64,000 nucleotides of DNA from Apostichopus japonicus (lineage: Eukaryota; Echinodermata; Holothuroidea; Aspidochirotida; Stichopodidae): assembly GCF_037975245.1 (NCBI RefSeq), contig NC_092563.1, positions 1,081,001-1,145,000 on the forward strand, read 5' to 3'. The notes under the pieces were generated by a model. It did not search any database, was not told where the DNA came from, and saw only the letters and a list, made by a program, of their open reading frames with translations. Shown here piece by piece: positions 48,901 to 63,900 of the stretch (its first letter is position 1; each line of letters opens with the position of its first letter). The translations under genes and the position numbers were made by a program.

Positions 48901-51900
48901 ACAATTGCACCCAGCCACCCTCTTCTCCTCTCCCCTTCCACTTCTCCCACAACTGTTTGTCTCCTACTCCCCCCCCCCCCTCTCTAGCACCCCATTCTCA
49001 AGCTCCAATTTTCAGGATTTGTGGCAAAAATGTTCCCTTTAAATGTTGCATTCTTCGTATCCCATTTACAGGTTTTGTATTCAGCAATGTATTTTATTTT
49101 TGATATTTCAGATTCCAAAGAGGAAGATGATGATGGTGATAGGGATCAGACAGATGATGCTAATCTCACAGAGGGGGAGGAAGAGGTAGAGGAAAAAACC
49201 CAGGGGATCTGTAAGTATATTCACCAACTGCTATTTGAATGTACGCAGAAATGGGGAGCTGTCTAACAACTTGGTTTTGGTGTCATAAAATCACTACAAG
49301 CTTGCTTCTACTTGCAAGATGGTTTGTTATATGCGTGCAGTGTTTAGCAACTAAGTCTTTTATGTTGTATGTGTCATAGTACTGCAGTAACTGTTAGCTC
49401 TTTGACTTCATTTTGCCACCTTGGTAAATTTTCAGGAAAATAAAAGAAAGAAATATTGCCAACATTAGCTTCAGTGTGTATAGTAGTAAAGTTACATGTA
49501 CAGTAGTTACCTAATGTGTTTACTCAAAGGATGAAGTAAAATATCTAATTTTCTCTTATAATTTTCAGTTTTGGTTTGTTGCAAACATAATTTTTACTCT
49601 GAGAGATTGATTATTTCTAATCCAATGGTATAATTTCTTATGCTACATGCTTAATGTTCATTTGATCGTTAACAATATCTACAATGTAATGTTTTGTTTT
49701 TGGGAAAGTTCCATCTAAATTTTTGAATGAGGCTTGATAGGTAAAATTGGGCGAAATGTGGATCAAATGCACCGATCCTTTCTATACATAATACTGCTCA
49801 ACAACTGAGCAGAACTCTCTTTGTTTCTCACCAGTTTTCTTGCTCCAAGCATCTGTATTAATTTCATTTTTATCTTGTAAATATATATCTTTCTCTGCTT
49901 GATTTGTAGAACTTCCACCCTTGTGTTGTCAATTCCAATATCCATTAACTTTCTTAACTGGATAGCTCAGAAACAGGGGCCTATAGTACCTGAACTGGTG
50001 ACATCAATTCCCTGTAGGGCTCTTTGGAGTATTAGATGGTGATTCAACTATAAATTTGAGAAGTAGTTAATGTCATCTGTCACTATTAGTCTCCCTGTTT
50101 ACCTAGGGCCTAAAATTAGAAGGATATACCAGACAGATGTTACAAATTTTAGCATTTTTCCCCCTTCTGTTTGTTCTTTCTTTCATACATATGCTTTGAT
50201 GCCAAGGGACTGACACTGATTTTTTTTTTTTTTTTTTTAATAAACATATTTCGGCTTTGGCACAACAACAGTTTAGTAATATTTCAGACAAAGGCAGAAG
50301 ACATTTTAAGTCCCTACAGGTTGCTCTTTATCAGGAGTGAAGGGAATTAAAAAAATGGTTTGGGTATGGTTGGGCTCTCTTTCACCCACCATGGTTCATA
50401 AAGATCATAATTTGTGCATGCCTCCCAATTATGCTAGAATGTCAGATATTGGTCACTATATGTACTATCATCTCTTGAAGTATTTTTATGCATTGAGAGA
50501 GTTAATTGTCCTTGTTTATACAGTTCTTCTCAAATCTGGAATATATGGAGAATTCAACTAATCCTCCAAGATTATAGCTTTGAAAATTTGCAGCATTTTT
50601 CAGTATGCTAACATTGAGGTCTATATTGATATGTTTTTGGCCATCAATGCCTTTAATTTGTTTCAATATCTTACCATACCATATATTCAACAACAATGTG
50701 TAAGGGAAAAAGGATAGATAGAAACATGAGCTACTTTGAATTTAACAGAGTTGAATGAAAACGAAATTGAATGAAATAAGGTATTAAGATAATAAAGATG
50801 TTTAAATGATAAATTATAATGTTGAATATTTAGTACACAACATATGGTAAGAAGTATCGGCCAAGTGGTTTATATTGGACCTGGTGGAGGGTGGGGGGGG
50901 AGGAAGAAGTTGGGGGAGGGAGGGGAGAATGATGGGGGAGGGAAAGAGACTAGCAGTCTCAGAACTGCTTCATATTACAGATAAAAAAAAAAAATTAAAA
51001 AAAAATAGAATAAATACTGTATATTCCACGCTATTCTGGATTGTTTAAATTTATTTCTGAACAGGTATTGCAGTATTGTTTCATGTCTAGCGCTGCTCCT
51101 GACATAATTACAATACCTCTGACACAAACACTTTTTTCCCTTCTCTATGTTTTGACTTAAACCAATTTAAATTCAATAACAAGACTGGTTTTCTTAGAAA
51201 GGGAAAGAAGGTGGTACCACCCTCCCCCCCCCCCCCCCTGTTGAGTGTTGACATCACCGCAATACATTTTGGGGCAACAAAGCACTTTATAAGCAATTGA
51301 AGAACCCAGCAATTAAACCATTTCTAAGAATTTAGAAAATAAAGGATACACCGAAGATGAAAGATCGAGTGACTGAACTTTCACACTGCCAATGAATGTT
51401 TTCAATTAGATATAGGCCTATATGTATGTCAATTGTTGCTTAATGGCTGAAGGTCATCGGTAAACTTAGCAACTAAACTTAGTAAACTTAGAAAAATAGC
51501 ATAAAAAAATAGTCAAATTCTTTTCAATCCATTATTTTACTGCCAGTTCTCACCATATTTCCTCATTGAGACATTACATTGTCTAAAATACATCCACTTT
51601 ATGTGGAACTTCTAAAACCTCAGGAAGATTAAATTTGATAGTTTGGCAAGTTTATTAGTTTACTATTAAAATAAAAGGCTGTCGAAACGGGCTTGTAAGT
51701 CCTGAAAGAATTGAATAATAGTTATATTGGGCTTTCTATACATCTTGACTTCAAGCAATCTTCTTTCTGATTGTCCTTATACAGTGCTAAAAGTACTCCC
51801 TTGACCACCGATGTGGAATATGTTAGATTCTTCACTACAAGGCTTTATTTTTAAACCTAGAATGTGTACTATAATTTTTTCTTTACTAATATATCAACTC

Positions 51901-54900
51901 CACTACTTCCTTACCTTTCTCCATTCAAAAAGTTCACTCCTCCATCTACTCAACTTTATGTTCCCTCATACACTGATGCACCTCCAGGTCACTGCTAAAT
52001 TTCTATCCCTTTCTAAATCTGCCATTTTGATTTAAAATAAGAATCTTGTAACATGTAGCACTGCCATCCCCCTTCCCCCAGGGGACTGATCCACCTAAAA
52101 GGTCACTGCTAACTATCTATCCCTTTCTAAATCTGCCTGTTTGATTTAAAAGAAAAACTTGTAACATGTAGCACTTCCTCCCCCTTCCCCTGGGGGACGG
52201 ATCCACCTCAGGGTCACTGCTAACTATCTATCCCTTTCCAAATCTGCCATTTCGATTTAAAAGAAAAAACTTGTAACATGTAGCACTGCCACCCCCTTCC
52301 CCTGTGGGACAGATCCACCTCAGGGTCACTGCTAACTATCTATCCCTTTCCAAATCTGCCATTTTGATTTAAAAGAAAAAACTTGTAACATGTAGCACTG
52401 CCACCCCCATCCCCTGGGGGACAGATCCACCTCAGGGTCACTGCTAACTATCTATCCCTTTCCAAATCTGCCATTTTTAATTAAAAGAAAAAAACTTGTA
52501 ACATGTAGCACTGCCTCCCCCCTTCCCCTGGGGGACAGATCCACCTCTAGGTCACTGCTAACTCTCTATCCCTTCTAAATCTACCATTTTGATGTAAATA
52601 TGTCACTGTTCTTGAATGTCATTTCTGTAACATGTTTCATGCATGTAGATACCTGTGATTAGTTTAAATTTCTTTGTCTTCAACAGCAAGTGAGTATGGA
52701 ACAGGGCCTTTTGTAGCCGAGACTGGGAGCAGTCCAGAGGCAGGTGGACATCATGTCACCCCCGAAGGTCCAGTGACACAGGATGACAGCAACATCATCG
52801 TCGACAGGGAAGGTGGGGTTGGCTCAAACGAGATGAAAGCTACGGTTAAGTTGGAGCCGACTGATTTGAGTACAAGCTACAGGTAATTTGACATCGCGGA
52901 TTGTTGGACACAGATCACTGCTGATTGGTATTTTATGCTGGTGGGTTTTTCAGATACTTCTAGGAACTGCTGTGAAAGGTGTGGCTGCTAAAGCTGTTTG
53001 AACTCCAGTGGTTCAGTGGTTTTCTTTACTGTTCTATTTGCGGGGATAGACATTGAAGCTGTCGATATCAACAACTTCGTTGATAATGTCATTAACAAGG
53101 GTATGAAAATCGTCACTTGAACTGTAGTAGGCTTTCTCTGTTCTTTTGTTAGTTTTCCAACAGAGATCTGTGTGTGTGCGTTAAAAGCAGGCCTGCGTGG
53201 GCTTCAGTGAAACAATTTTATCAGCTTAATTGTTATTGAATGGTTTTGTGCTCTTGGGAAATAAATTAATTCAGTTCAAACACAAACACATTTTGAGCAA
53301 ATCCATGGTATCAGCAGCTAGGTCGTAAATTGTCAGGAGGTTACGACGACGTGGCCTTTACATAAACAGAAAGAAGAACTCTTGTCTGAGCCTGGTATCA
53401 CGCTCTCTTATTAGTATTCTATGATGTTGATAGCCTCTGTTTTGGCTCAGTAACTTCTATTTCAGCGTCTCTGCAAAGGTTTTGAGGCATCTGTATCATA
53501 AAAACGTCTTTTTGATCCCAGCAAATTTATTAAACAATGCACTGCAGTCCCGAAATATCCCCCATCATCTTTTTTGTTCTGACGGAAGGCCAAAAACAAC
53601 AGGGTTTAGGGTAATTTTCACAGTGCGATTGTTTGGATCACTCATAATTCAAAGTTTCTTGATTTGTCATTCAGATCAGAAATGTACAATTGGGACTTTG
53701 GAGAGCTGAGTTCAATCTGGGTCAAGTCATGGGAATGGGCCCTATGAAATTAGCCAGTTATCTTTACTTTCTTTAAACCTCTGAATCTGATAGTTTGCCC
53801 ATCCTGTTTCCCTCCGGGATTCCCTAACCTGAAATAAACAGCTTCTTATTCAGATTTCCTTATGGTTTATTACCGACAGATTTCTCACATGTTTTGACAA
53901 TATTTATATCGTTATCAAGCGGATCTCCAAATCCTCGCCCCGTGACAGCTTTGTTCGTTATCTCAGCCACTATCTGGTCATTCAGCTATTCTCCGTCAAA
54001 CATCTTCGGGGACAAACGAGGAACTAAAATACATCAATTTTAATCGTGGGCAAATAAAAGGGTGACAAAAAGTTAACTACGAGTGATTATCATAGACAGG
54101 GTTTTTTTATTCCTTGCTTCTTCTTGGCCAACTGGTGTGGGATATACATATCTTTACAACAACAACTGGTGTGGGATGTACATATCTTTACAACAACAAC
54201 TGGTGTGGGATGTACATATCTTTACAACAACAACTGGAGTAATTCCACCCTGCTTTTGAAGTTGTGGCTCACGATTGAACGATGGCAAACTCAAATAAAT
54301 ATTTTCTTTTGGTTCTATGAAATCTAGCAGTATCAAATAGGTTCTCTTGAAGCCTCAAACAGCAGTTAAAAAAATGAGACCAAAGCAATGATTAAAGAAA
54401 TAAAACTTGTATCACATCTTACAGTGGCCCTTCAAAAATCATAAAAATTGTCTACTTTTGAAACTTCTTTAATATATTAACAGTTGGTCTACAAGTCCCC
54501 TTTGCATCTAAAGGGATAACCTAGTCTGCCCATAGTGTGTCGAAACTAACTTAACAGAGACATAGTGGGCACTTTCAATTATATTCACCATATTGGGGGA
54601 CTTAATTTTTTATCACAAGTTTGCTTATCAGTTTAGAATTATTCAACTCGTTTTTTTGGAATGTTTTGTCATTTAGAAAGAGAAAAAAAGGTATCCATTG
54701 GAATCTTTGTAGCAAAAAAATGTATTGCGAATTACGACACAAGCTGTACGAATAGAGAATGTAGGACACAATGAACTTGGGTTAATTCTTGCAAAAATTT
54801 TATCAGGATCGAGGAGCAGGAAAATCTCTATCATTCTTGCGAGGACGATAATCTCGTCTAATGCCTGACAAAATGACACCTCGCTGTGATAATGTTTGGC

Positions 54901-57900
54901 TGACATTTTACCTAATTCATTATGTATGGAGAATCGCCTTCAAGGTATTTTGTAGAAAGGCCATGTTTTATAGGAAGGAAAGAAAAAAAAACTCCTCTTG
55001 ATTGGACAATATGGAAGTACTTTCATTAATCATATATATCAAATATACCCCAAGGAAGGCAACAGAGTCAACAAAAACAAAACAAAATCAAATCAAACCT
55101 GATGGGTGGTTTCCCCCAACATGTGACACTCAAGTTGAACCCTGGAAGGGTTGCGTGCAAACTCTGAACAGCAAATACGACAGACTCTCCAGTGTATTTC
55201 CCGATCGTGAGTATGCCAGGAAGACGACCGAATTCTGGAGAGGAAGTTATCAGCGTATGTGATCATCTAGTCTTGTTAAAAAGTAACGATAGTAATTGTA
55301 AGCTGTCCAACAAACGACTTTACGTCACATCACGTTAGGGAACTAGTCACAACTGAGTCGGTGGTCTACTTATTTGTAGGTTGGGGGTTTGGTTTGTTCT
55401 TTGTGCTTAGGGTCATGCAATGCTCGACAGGCTGAGACTCACCAACTCAGGTGTCTTGACGGGAGTCACAAGTAGAATTGTGTTTTGCTGAAAAGAGCTA
55501 ACAGTATTTACATGGATGATAAATCAGACCCTCTGTAACCCCCCCCCCCCCACACACACCCCCAAATATATTACCCCAACTAACACTAACATATAAAATA
55601 TACTGAAAATGACCCTTTCTTGAAACAGGCCTATTCAAATGAAAATACTTTCAGATTGTCCTTGCAAGGATTTGCACCCCCCCCCCCCAAAAAAAATAAT
55701 TGTCTCAGAATCAAAGATTTCATCCTATTTTTGAACAATTTGTTGTTCAGACTATTAATAAATTTAATGAATCCACAAACAAACATTGCTTCAATAAAGG
55801 ATAAACTATTGTGTTCTTTGTAGTTATGATGCATGGAAAGGTTATCCCATAATATGCTAATTTTTGTTGTACAATGGGATTATGGCTTAGAAGAAGTCAA
55901 CAGAATCTATACTCGACATCTCACTTTAAATCTTGCTTCTTTGTATGTAAAAGTAGTACACATTGCAAGAAAGTTTGTGAACTCTTACCCTATGATACTC
56001 TCTCCAATATTAGCTCTTATACAGTAATATATGACAGCAAATCATTTCTATATTAATGAATAATAAATAAACCAGCAAAAGTCAAAACAATTTATTTACT
56101 CAGCAACCTTTTCTTGGTGTGAATGTGATAAATATATATTGTTTAGGACTTTTGTTTGGGGAGGTAGATTTGCAATTTGCCAGAATGTTATGAAGCCTGT
56201 TATCATAAATTTTATTTGCTTAAAGTAAAGTTAATTTGTTCATTGGAGTAAAATAAGTTACCATAATAGCTGTCATCATTGGACAATCCTGTTGTGTTTG
56301 CATAAATGATGAACCAATCGTATTAAAGCAGCCTCAAGAACCGCTTGCATGGATGTGAGCCTGTGTCTTTAATAGTTCATGGTGAGGGCGGAAAATAAAT
56401 GTTCTGAACTTGTACTTGGGCTGCAGGATTGCTGCCGCTTGGTATTTACATCAGAGATGCTTAAGTGTCTACTTCTTGGAAGGTTTATAGTATTAATTCC
56501 AAATTTTTAACTAAGATATTGTCAAAGTTGTCATGCCCATTCCTAATAATCGAATGTCTTAAGCAGGATTTAAGCTTAACACTTAAATGTTTAATTTAAG
56601 ACAATAGTGCATAGATACTTTCAAGTTTTGGCTTCATTTTTGGAGCTTAAAAGGCTGTCAGATTGTAATTATCAATGAGAGAGGGGAGGGGTGGCACTGC
56701 TAGCTTGAGTTAGATTGAGGGTTATCCTATGATATGAGAATGTAATATAATCTTTAAGATATATTGAACCGATATTCCAATCCCGACACAAAGTACAACT
56801 TTAGTACTGGCTATAAAGTGTTCAGGAGTTCTAAGCTCAGTTTTATTCTCGTTAATCCAGTAAATTAAGCACGTAGTCCCACAATTACATTTAGTTTGGT
56901 TTGACTGCATAATTAACAACTAAGGATTAAATCCATAACTATTTATTCCCAAGAGTCCTATGAGGGTTTGCGGAGTCCTAGTTTAACTATTAAAGTGCAC
57001 GGCTCTTTAATCGTATCAAAGACAAAGTTACAGCTACGGTAGTTGAATATGCCCTTTCATGGAGCTATTAAATGGTGGTGTTGATCTTCACTTTCCATGT
57101 CACCAGAGAAACTTTCTTCTCTACCCTGATGCAACTATCTGTCGGAGTTCATTAAAACCCTCTCACAGTGTGAGCCTCCTCACTATGCTGTTTGAGAGGT
57201 TTCTTATCCTACTGAGATGTGATGCTGGCACTTTATTGACATGAATATTTATGAAGGAGACTCCCAGTGGTACCTAAGCTGTCAAAGATAGATCTTAGAA
57301 TGTAGCAACAAGATTTGAGAGTTTTTTTCTCTTTTCTTGTTTTTTTTCTCCAGAATTTGAGGTTGTACTCATTTCATTATTGGAGTGCACATTAAAGTAA
57401 CACAGTGTTTGCCCCTTGTAATGATATGGACAGTTTGTTCTGTTGACAGGTTATTGTTGTGATGGATCATGATATGTCATATAAATAGGCCATCTGGAAT
57501 TCTGAGGAGGGGGAGGGGGAGGACAAATAAATTTAGGGAGGGGGAAAAACAATTTATGGAGGGGCACACTACTTGTGTCCTTTAACTTGTGGATTTTTTT
57601 GTATGTATGGTGGTGGCACAAATGGTGATTGGGTAGGGAGGGAGGGGGAGGGAGCATAAACTGAGTACTGTACTTGCATCTTTGCATTAATGAGACTCCT
57701 TGAAGATATGAAGGGAAAATCATACCTGGGTAAACTATGAGATTTCACCCATATGGAAGACAGTTTTTGTCAGCTATTTGGATTTTGGTTGTTGCTTTTC
57801 ATGTTTATCTCTCTTTCCTGCCATGGAGGCTGTTTTTGGTCCCCCTATTGACTCCCAGATAATTCTTATGCACCACATGCTGTATTATCAGACTAGGTGT

Positions 57901-60900
57901 AAATAGATTCTGAGTTTTCATGAGACAACTGTAGCAGTGTCTGTGTGTATAACCATACAACATGTTTGCCTACTGTGTACCCATGAAATCATGTGTGTGT
58001 CATTCAGGCAACATATTGTTTGGATAGTGAAAAGGAAAGGAAAGAGAAGAGAATTTGCTCATCGGAAGAAAACAAATATAATAATAAATGTATATTCTTC
58101 AAGTGTTATCTCTCAAATAGACGAACACATTACAGTAACATACGGTTTTCTTATTTTCTGACATAAAGTTTACTTTCTTATGATTCGACCTGACTCGACT
58201 CTCGTAGGAATCAGTTGTTAATCTACAACCCACTAATTTAAGCTGACGTAGTGGAACCCATACCTGGGAGCTGTTATTGGGTGTGGATGTCTCAAAATTC
58301 TGCCAACAAAGTTGCAGTCAGTTGGTCCCCTAGGGAGATAATTTGAACAGGAATTAAGCCGTTTGTGCGGACTGAATCATCCTAACAGATCTCTGCCTGA
58401 ATTAAGGCACTCCCTAAAAAAAAGAAAAAAGTCAGAAACCTCCAATGAGGCTAAGGAAGTCTGTAATTACATACCAGCTTCCTGACAGTGTGGGCTGTCA
58501 TATCACAGTGGGAATTGATGCAGTTTTGCAGATTACAGCTTTCTTAAGACCCTCTGGGGGAGAGGCATGCTTACCAGTAACTTATTAATATCTAGATAAA
58601 CATTTGTATCATTTGCATAAGAGTGATTTTATGGCTGTGGTGATGTGTTATAAAGCTTTACATAGACTAAACGTACCTGCTGCGGAAGTCTGTGTATTTA
58701 TTTTGATTTTGAATTTCGCACAGAGATCGGCTTTGAATGAACTTATCGTCTTCTGTTAATTTATGAGACTGAATGTGCAGTATAGGGCTGTGTTGCTGTA
58801 ATATTCTCTTTTTACTTAGCTACACGTAGGTATACGTATTCTCAGGTTCAACAAAGTTTTTGTTTTTAACATGGCAAATTTCACGTGGGGTGCAGGCACC
58901 AGAGGAGGGGCACCAACATTTTTTGAAGGGGCATGTGCCCTTCCCCATTTCCCCTTTGGCGACGCCATTGCAAAAACAGTGAAGGCACAAAAGATTGAAT
59001 ATTCTACGATAACAACTCAATGTCTTGTCTCATACTGGTACTATCCTGTAAAAGATAGTACATAGATGAAAATAACATCAAACCACAATTAAATTGTGAC
59101 ATTCTAGTTGTAAGAATTGAGAATCCCAAAACCAAAGAAACTCTCATTATAATCATGATTGGAATCTTGTTTTTCCCTAGCACACCTGCCAAAAGACACT
59201 GCTTGCTGCTGTGCTCATAGTATAGGTATTGTTTAGTAATTACAAGTGGTTGTGGATGTAAGCCTTCAGGATTAAAGGAGAAGGGTGGAGGGGGGGGGGA
59301 GAGGGAGGGGGTGGCAGATTCAGTATCGTACCAGGCATGAGAGTTCTCTGTTGATTGTCACCTATATGTTAATGGCTCACATAGATTTAAGCTGGATCTG
59401 TCATTGAGATGGGTGTTTTATCTTTTAATGCTTTGGTGACAGCAGTGGGATGAAATTTTACTCTTTATTCATCTCTGTCTGTTTGCTTTGCAGGTGCGAG
59501 CATTGTTCGTCAGTATTTAAGTTGATGGCAGACCTCTTTCAACATCGCAGTATCGGCTGCCTTGGCGGTAAGTACTTAAGTCTCTCCATACATAATGTAA
59601 TAATTCTGAGTGTCTATAGCAAATTTAATTTACGTCAGAATTACTGGAGAATCACATAACCAGATCAGGTTAATTGACTTAAACCAACCCCTGACAACAT
59701 CAGCCTTACAAAAGTGAGAAATATTAGTGTGCCCGCCGCCCTTTGTGCACATAATGTATCTTGTGGTCATAACTCATCATCCTATAAGTACAGTATAACA
59801 CTGGTTATAGGTGGTAAAGCTCACTGGTCGGCATGCAACTAGTCTACAGTTATAGGTGTGGAACTGATTGTGGGCATGACTTCAACATTCAAAAGTCATA
59901 AACAAACTTTTGGCAAAAAGGAAAACTTGTATTAGGAAAGAAGGTGGGGGGAGGGGGGGCGGGAGGAGGTTGGTAGTTGCCCTTAGATATTTGGACCATT
60001 TTCTTATTAATGCTATATTTGCTAGGGTTCAAGATACATTGAATGGTAAAAGCACCTCGGTCCTCAACCACTCACATTTCCCAACTCCTCTTTTCTTCCC
60101 TTGACAAAGATTTCTCTAACTTTTATCTGAATTCTTCTTTACTGCAGTTGGTGGTTCAGACGGTGTCGACAGGGAATCTCGAAGTACATCTGAGGATATC
60201 TCTGACAAGTCTCATCTCTCAGGTAAGTCTTAGCATGCTCTTGCTGAAATCTTTTCTATGTTTCATGATGATTAAACTCTTTTACTACCATTGCTAACCT
60301 CGTGGGTGGATTCTTAAATCTCATGCATAACTCTTTCCCTACATCGTCTCATGTCCTGGGTGAAGTATGTCAGATCTCATAAATATGCAACAATAGTATT
60401 AAGTCTTTTCCCCTGTTTGTGCCTTGCTGATATGCTGGGTGGAGTCTAGATCTCATGCCATGCTCTCTCCCTTACATCTGCTCATCTGTTCATGTCCTGG
60501 GAGAATCGATAGAATCTCACACCAAGTTCTTTGCAGGTGGCTGATATTAAGTTTCACAGTTGGAGGAGAGTCTAGCATGATGTCTCACCCCTAAAAAAAG
60601 CTGGTCTCTCTCCTATAGCTTAGTTCAATTGCTTGGTCACTTTGCATTTCATTTGAAGCAATTATGATAATTTACTATTCTGCAGAATAATAAATTAATA
60701 AATGAATGGTAAATGAATAGTAAAGCAGGGAATTACATAATGCAAATCACAAACACAAACTTTTGATGTTCATTGTGATTTCAAACAGCGGGATATTATC
60801 TATCTCTAAGATCCATGCAAAAATTAAGTTCACAATCATTGAGAAATAGACAAACAATTTTTTTAATACATGCTGGAAATTAAAACTTCCAGTTAAGATT

Positions 60901-63900
60901 CGATCATGTAGGTTGGCATCTACTTAGCAGCCTACACTTCTGTAATCCTGTAGTGAGCTGCTGTGGGGGACATCCCTGTGAAATAATGCTTTATATCAAA
61001 CTCTAGCAAAAAGAAAAGTGCAAGATGCAAAGAAGAAACTATTGTGCCCAGCTGGGAGGATATTTTGCCTTCCACCGCAAACGATAAGCAAAATATATTC
61101 AAATTAGACTTTTCATGAACTTTTCAAGAGAGTGTTCTCCTTTTGACTTTAACAAGTTCATTACCTTCTTGTATACTCAGATGATGAACTATCAGATGCC
61201 TGTTATACTGGGGATGCTGGTGATGAATCTGATCAACAATTCTTCATCGAACACAGGGGAGTCTCCGAGGGCCACAGACCGTACCCATGTCAGTTCTGCA
61301 ACAGGACCTTTTCTAGGTTGAGTTTCTTGAACAGGCACGAACAGTATCACGAGGACAAGATGCCATTCAAATGTGAACTGTGCGGCCGCCTCTTTAAGCA
61401 CAAGAGAAGTCGGGATCGCCATATGCGCCTTCACACAGGTGACAAGAAATACTCTTGCCCAAGATGTGGAATGTCTTTTACAAGAAGTGACCACTTGAAG
61501 ATTCATCTGAAGTCTCCTTGCTATAAGGCCTTTCCTTGTTCTCATTGTCTCCAGGATTTTACTTCGGAGGCAGATCTGATGGAGCACAGCCAAGGCTGTC
61601 ATGTTCAAGCACCTAACAGCAAGGACCTCCTCAATCACGAAAGAAAGTCAACAGAGATGCATGTCAGTCAGGCTGCTCCCAAGATGTACTCGATCCTAAC
61701 GGGTAAAGAAGTCATGTTAGCTGATGGAAAAGGGGAATCATCTCAGACAGTTGGCGATTCCGAAGAGTTGACCTGCATCAAAATCTCACTTCCTCGGCCC
61801 AAGGTAAAACCGTTAGATCACGGCTGTCCATTTTGCTCCACTAAAAATTTCAAGTCGGTGGAATCTCTGAATTCTCATATACAGAAGAACCATAAAGTAA
61901 ACGATAGTAACCCGTACACCTGCAACCTGTGTGGAAAGGTCTATCCCAGTTATTACAATCTGGTTGAACACATTTCTGTCATTCATGAACATGACGATGA
62001 CTGTGATGTGGATGAGAAAAGCAAGAGAAGTGGTTCGTCCAAAGATTCAAGCTTCTACATTTGCGGGTACTGTACCATGAAATTTGCATCCATGCCCTCC
62101 CTTCACGAGCATGTCAAGAGAGTACACGCTGTTGGAGGACTGGTTTCCTTCATTGAAGATGGAAAATTGGTTTGTGCTCATTGCAACGCCGGTTTTCCCT
62201 CTGATGTTGCATTGATGGATCATTTTCGTAACGTTCATGGGCTGCAGAATACTGCTCATCCATCAAAACTTCCCTGCCCTCAGTGCACGAAGACTTACCC
62301 AAACACGAAGATACTTCATGAACACATCAGGAGGAGTCACGCACAGCCATTGGACAGAATGAGGTATCCTTGTCCATACTGTATCAAGCAGAACCTCTTT
62401 GATTCTATCGAGCAGCTCCAACTTCATGTTGAAGTCATCCACAAAAGTGAGCAAGAACCAATCTATCTCTGCCCACAAGAAGAGTGCAAGTCCCATTTCA
62501 ATAGTGACAAAGACTTGAAACTGCACGTGCAGCAGCAACACCCTGATCATTCTAGCAATGGTTCTGGGTCACAGCAGTGGAGGGAGTCTCCAAATCCTAG
62601 TACCCCTACCAGGTCCTCTCCAAGTATCCCTAATGCCCTAAAGCAGAGATTGGCATCCAATTCAAGCAACAGTTTTCATCAGGATGACTTATCAAAAAAT
62701 GATTCCCACGTGTCCTGCCCCATCTGTCAAAAGAAGTTTCCTGTTGAAGATGAGATGTACAAGCACAGCCTGGTTCACTTCAAAGATGAATCATTGGAGT
62801 ATGCATGCAAGGACTGTGGGAAACTCTTCAAGAGACCAGATGAACTGCAGAAGCATCTGTTTGAAATCCATGCCCACCATCTTTACAAGTGTTCACTTTG
62901 CAAGGAAATATTTGACTGCAAGGTGTCAATCCAGGTTCATTTTGCTGTGAAACATAGTAACGAGACTAAGACCATGGGTTGCATCAAATGTGGAGTGCCG
63001 TTTGGGACAGAAATGGATCTCCTGAAGCATGTCAAGGTGGATCACCTTAACATTCTGAATTACCACAAATGTTTGTTTTGCAACCATACCTTTTCTTCAG
63101 AAGTCGACCTTCAGTGTCATCTCGTCACTCATTCCCAGATTTACAAATGCTCTGCCTGTCACATTCCATTTGGATCTAAAGATGCCTTTCAAGAGCACCT
63201 CAAGACAGTCCACCAGGTTCCCCAGGATGCTGTTTTGGACAACGAGGAGCACAGACATGAGAATGGTAAACCGCCGAAAAAGAGGTGTCTAGAGAATGAG
63301 GGTAAGCCTGGAGAACACCCAGCAGAAGAAGATGTTGGCCAAGAAGGCTGCTTCGTTTGTCAGATATGTGACGATAAGTTTCCGTTGAAGATGCTACTTG
63401 ATCTACACCATCAGAGCAAGCACAACTTGAGGGCCAGAAGTGTTTCCACAAGCCCAGCATCCAATCCTAGTCCCAAAGATGAGATTGACGGTATCAAGTA
63501 CTCTTGCGTAGTATGTAGCAAGCATTTCTCCTCGCGACAGAAAGTATTAGATCACGTTCATTGTCATGCATCCAAAGCAACATCCAGCTCACCGGAGATG
63601 GTTTCCATGTCGGTGCCTTCATGTGTCTGCCATTTTTGTCAGCGACCGGTGAAGACTGAGTCTGACTTCATGTGGCACACCCAGGTGCACCAAACAGATA
63701 TCAGCACCCCATCGAACCATGTACGTTGCATTGTCTGTCTCCAGCTGTTGCCACCATCGGAGCTGTCAATCCACGTCCAGTTTCATCTGCCGGTGTCCTT
63801 GGCTCGTGAAGCCTTCTTGTGCTACATCTGCAGCAAGACTTACCTGTCAAGATCCGAAGTGACGCAAAAATTAGACGAGTTTGGACGATCCTATTTTATG

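Larger units (their letters stand above)
30953..49111 (+). other. 18-kb intron of the ZNF423/521-like gene
   Basis: It separates the MSRRKQ exon from the acidic exon. No phase-compatible additional coding exon is convincing. It contains a possible cassette exon (32161-32201), a hAT-like element, several tandem duplications, a 29-bp minisatellite, a pyrimidine-rich duplicated repeat, a SINE and an X-box, annotated separately. Blocks of complex, more GC-rich sequence (about 37680-38230 and 44290-44720) stand out as possible regulatory DNA. Confidence 0.7.

Noticed and set aside
58870..58980. Transposon ending GGCGACGCCATTG
   Set aside because: Only one plausible end; no matching inverted repeat or target duplication was found nearby, so listed only as a remnant within the intron entry.
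61192..61638. 148-codon minus-strand frame opposite the zinc-finger exon
   Set aside because: Antisense shadow of a verified coding exon with strong family similarity on the plus strand.
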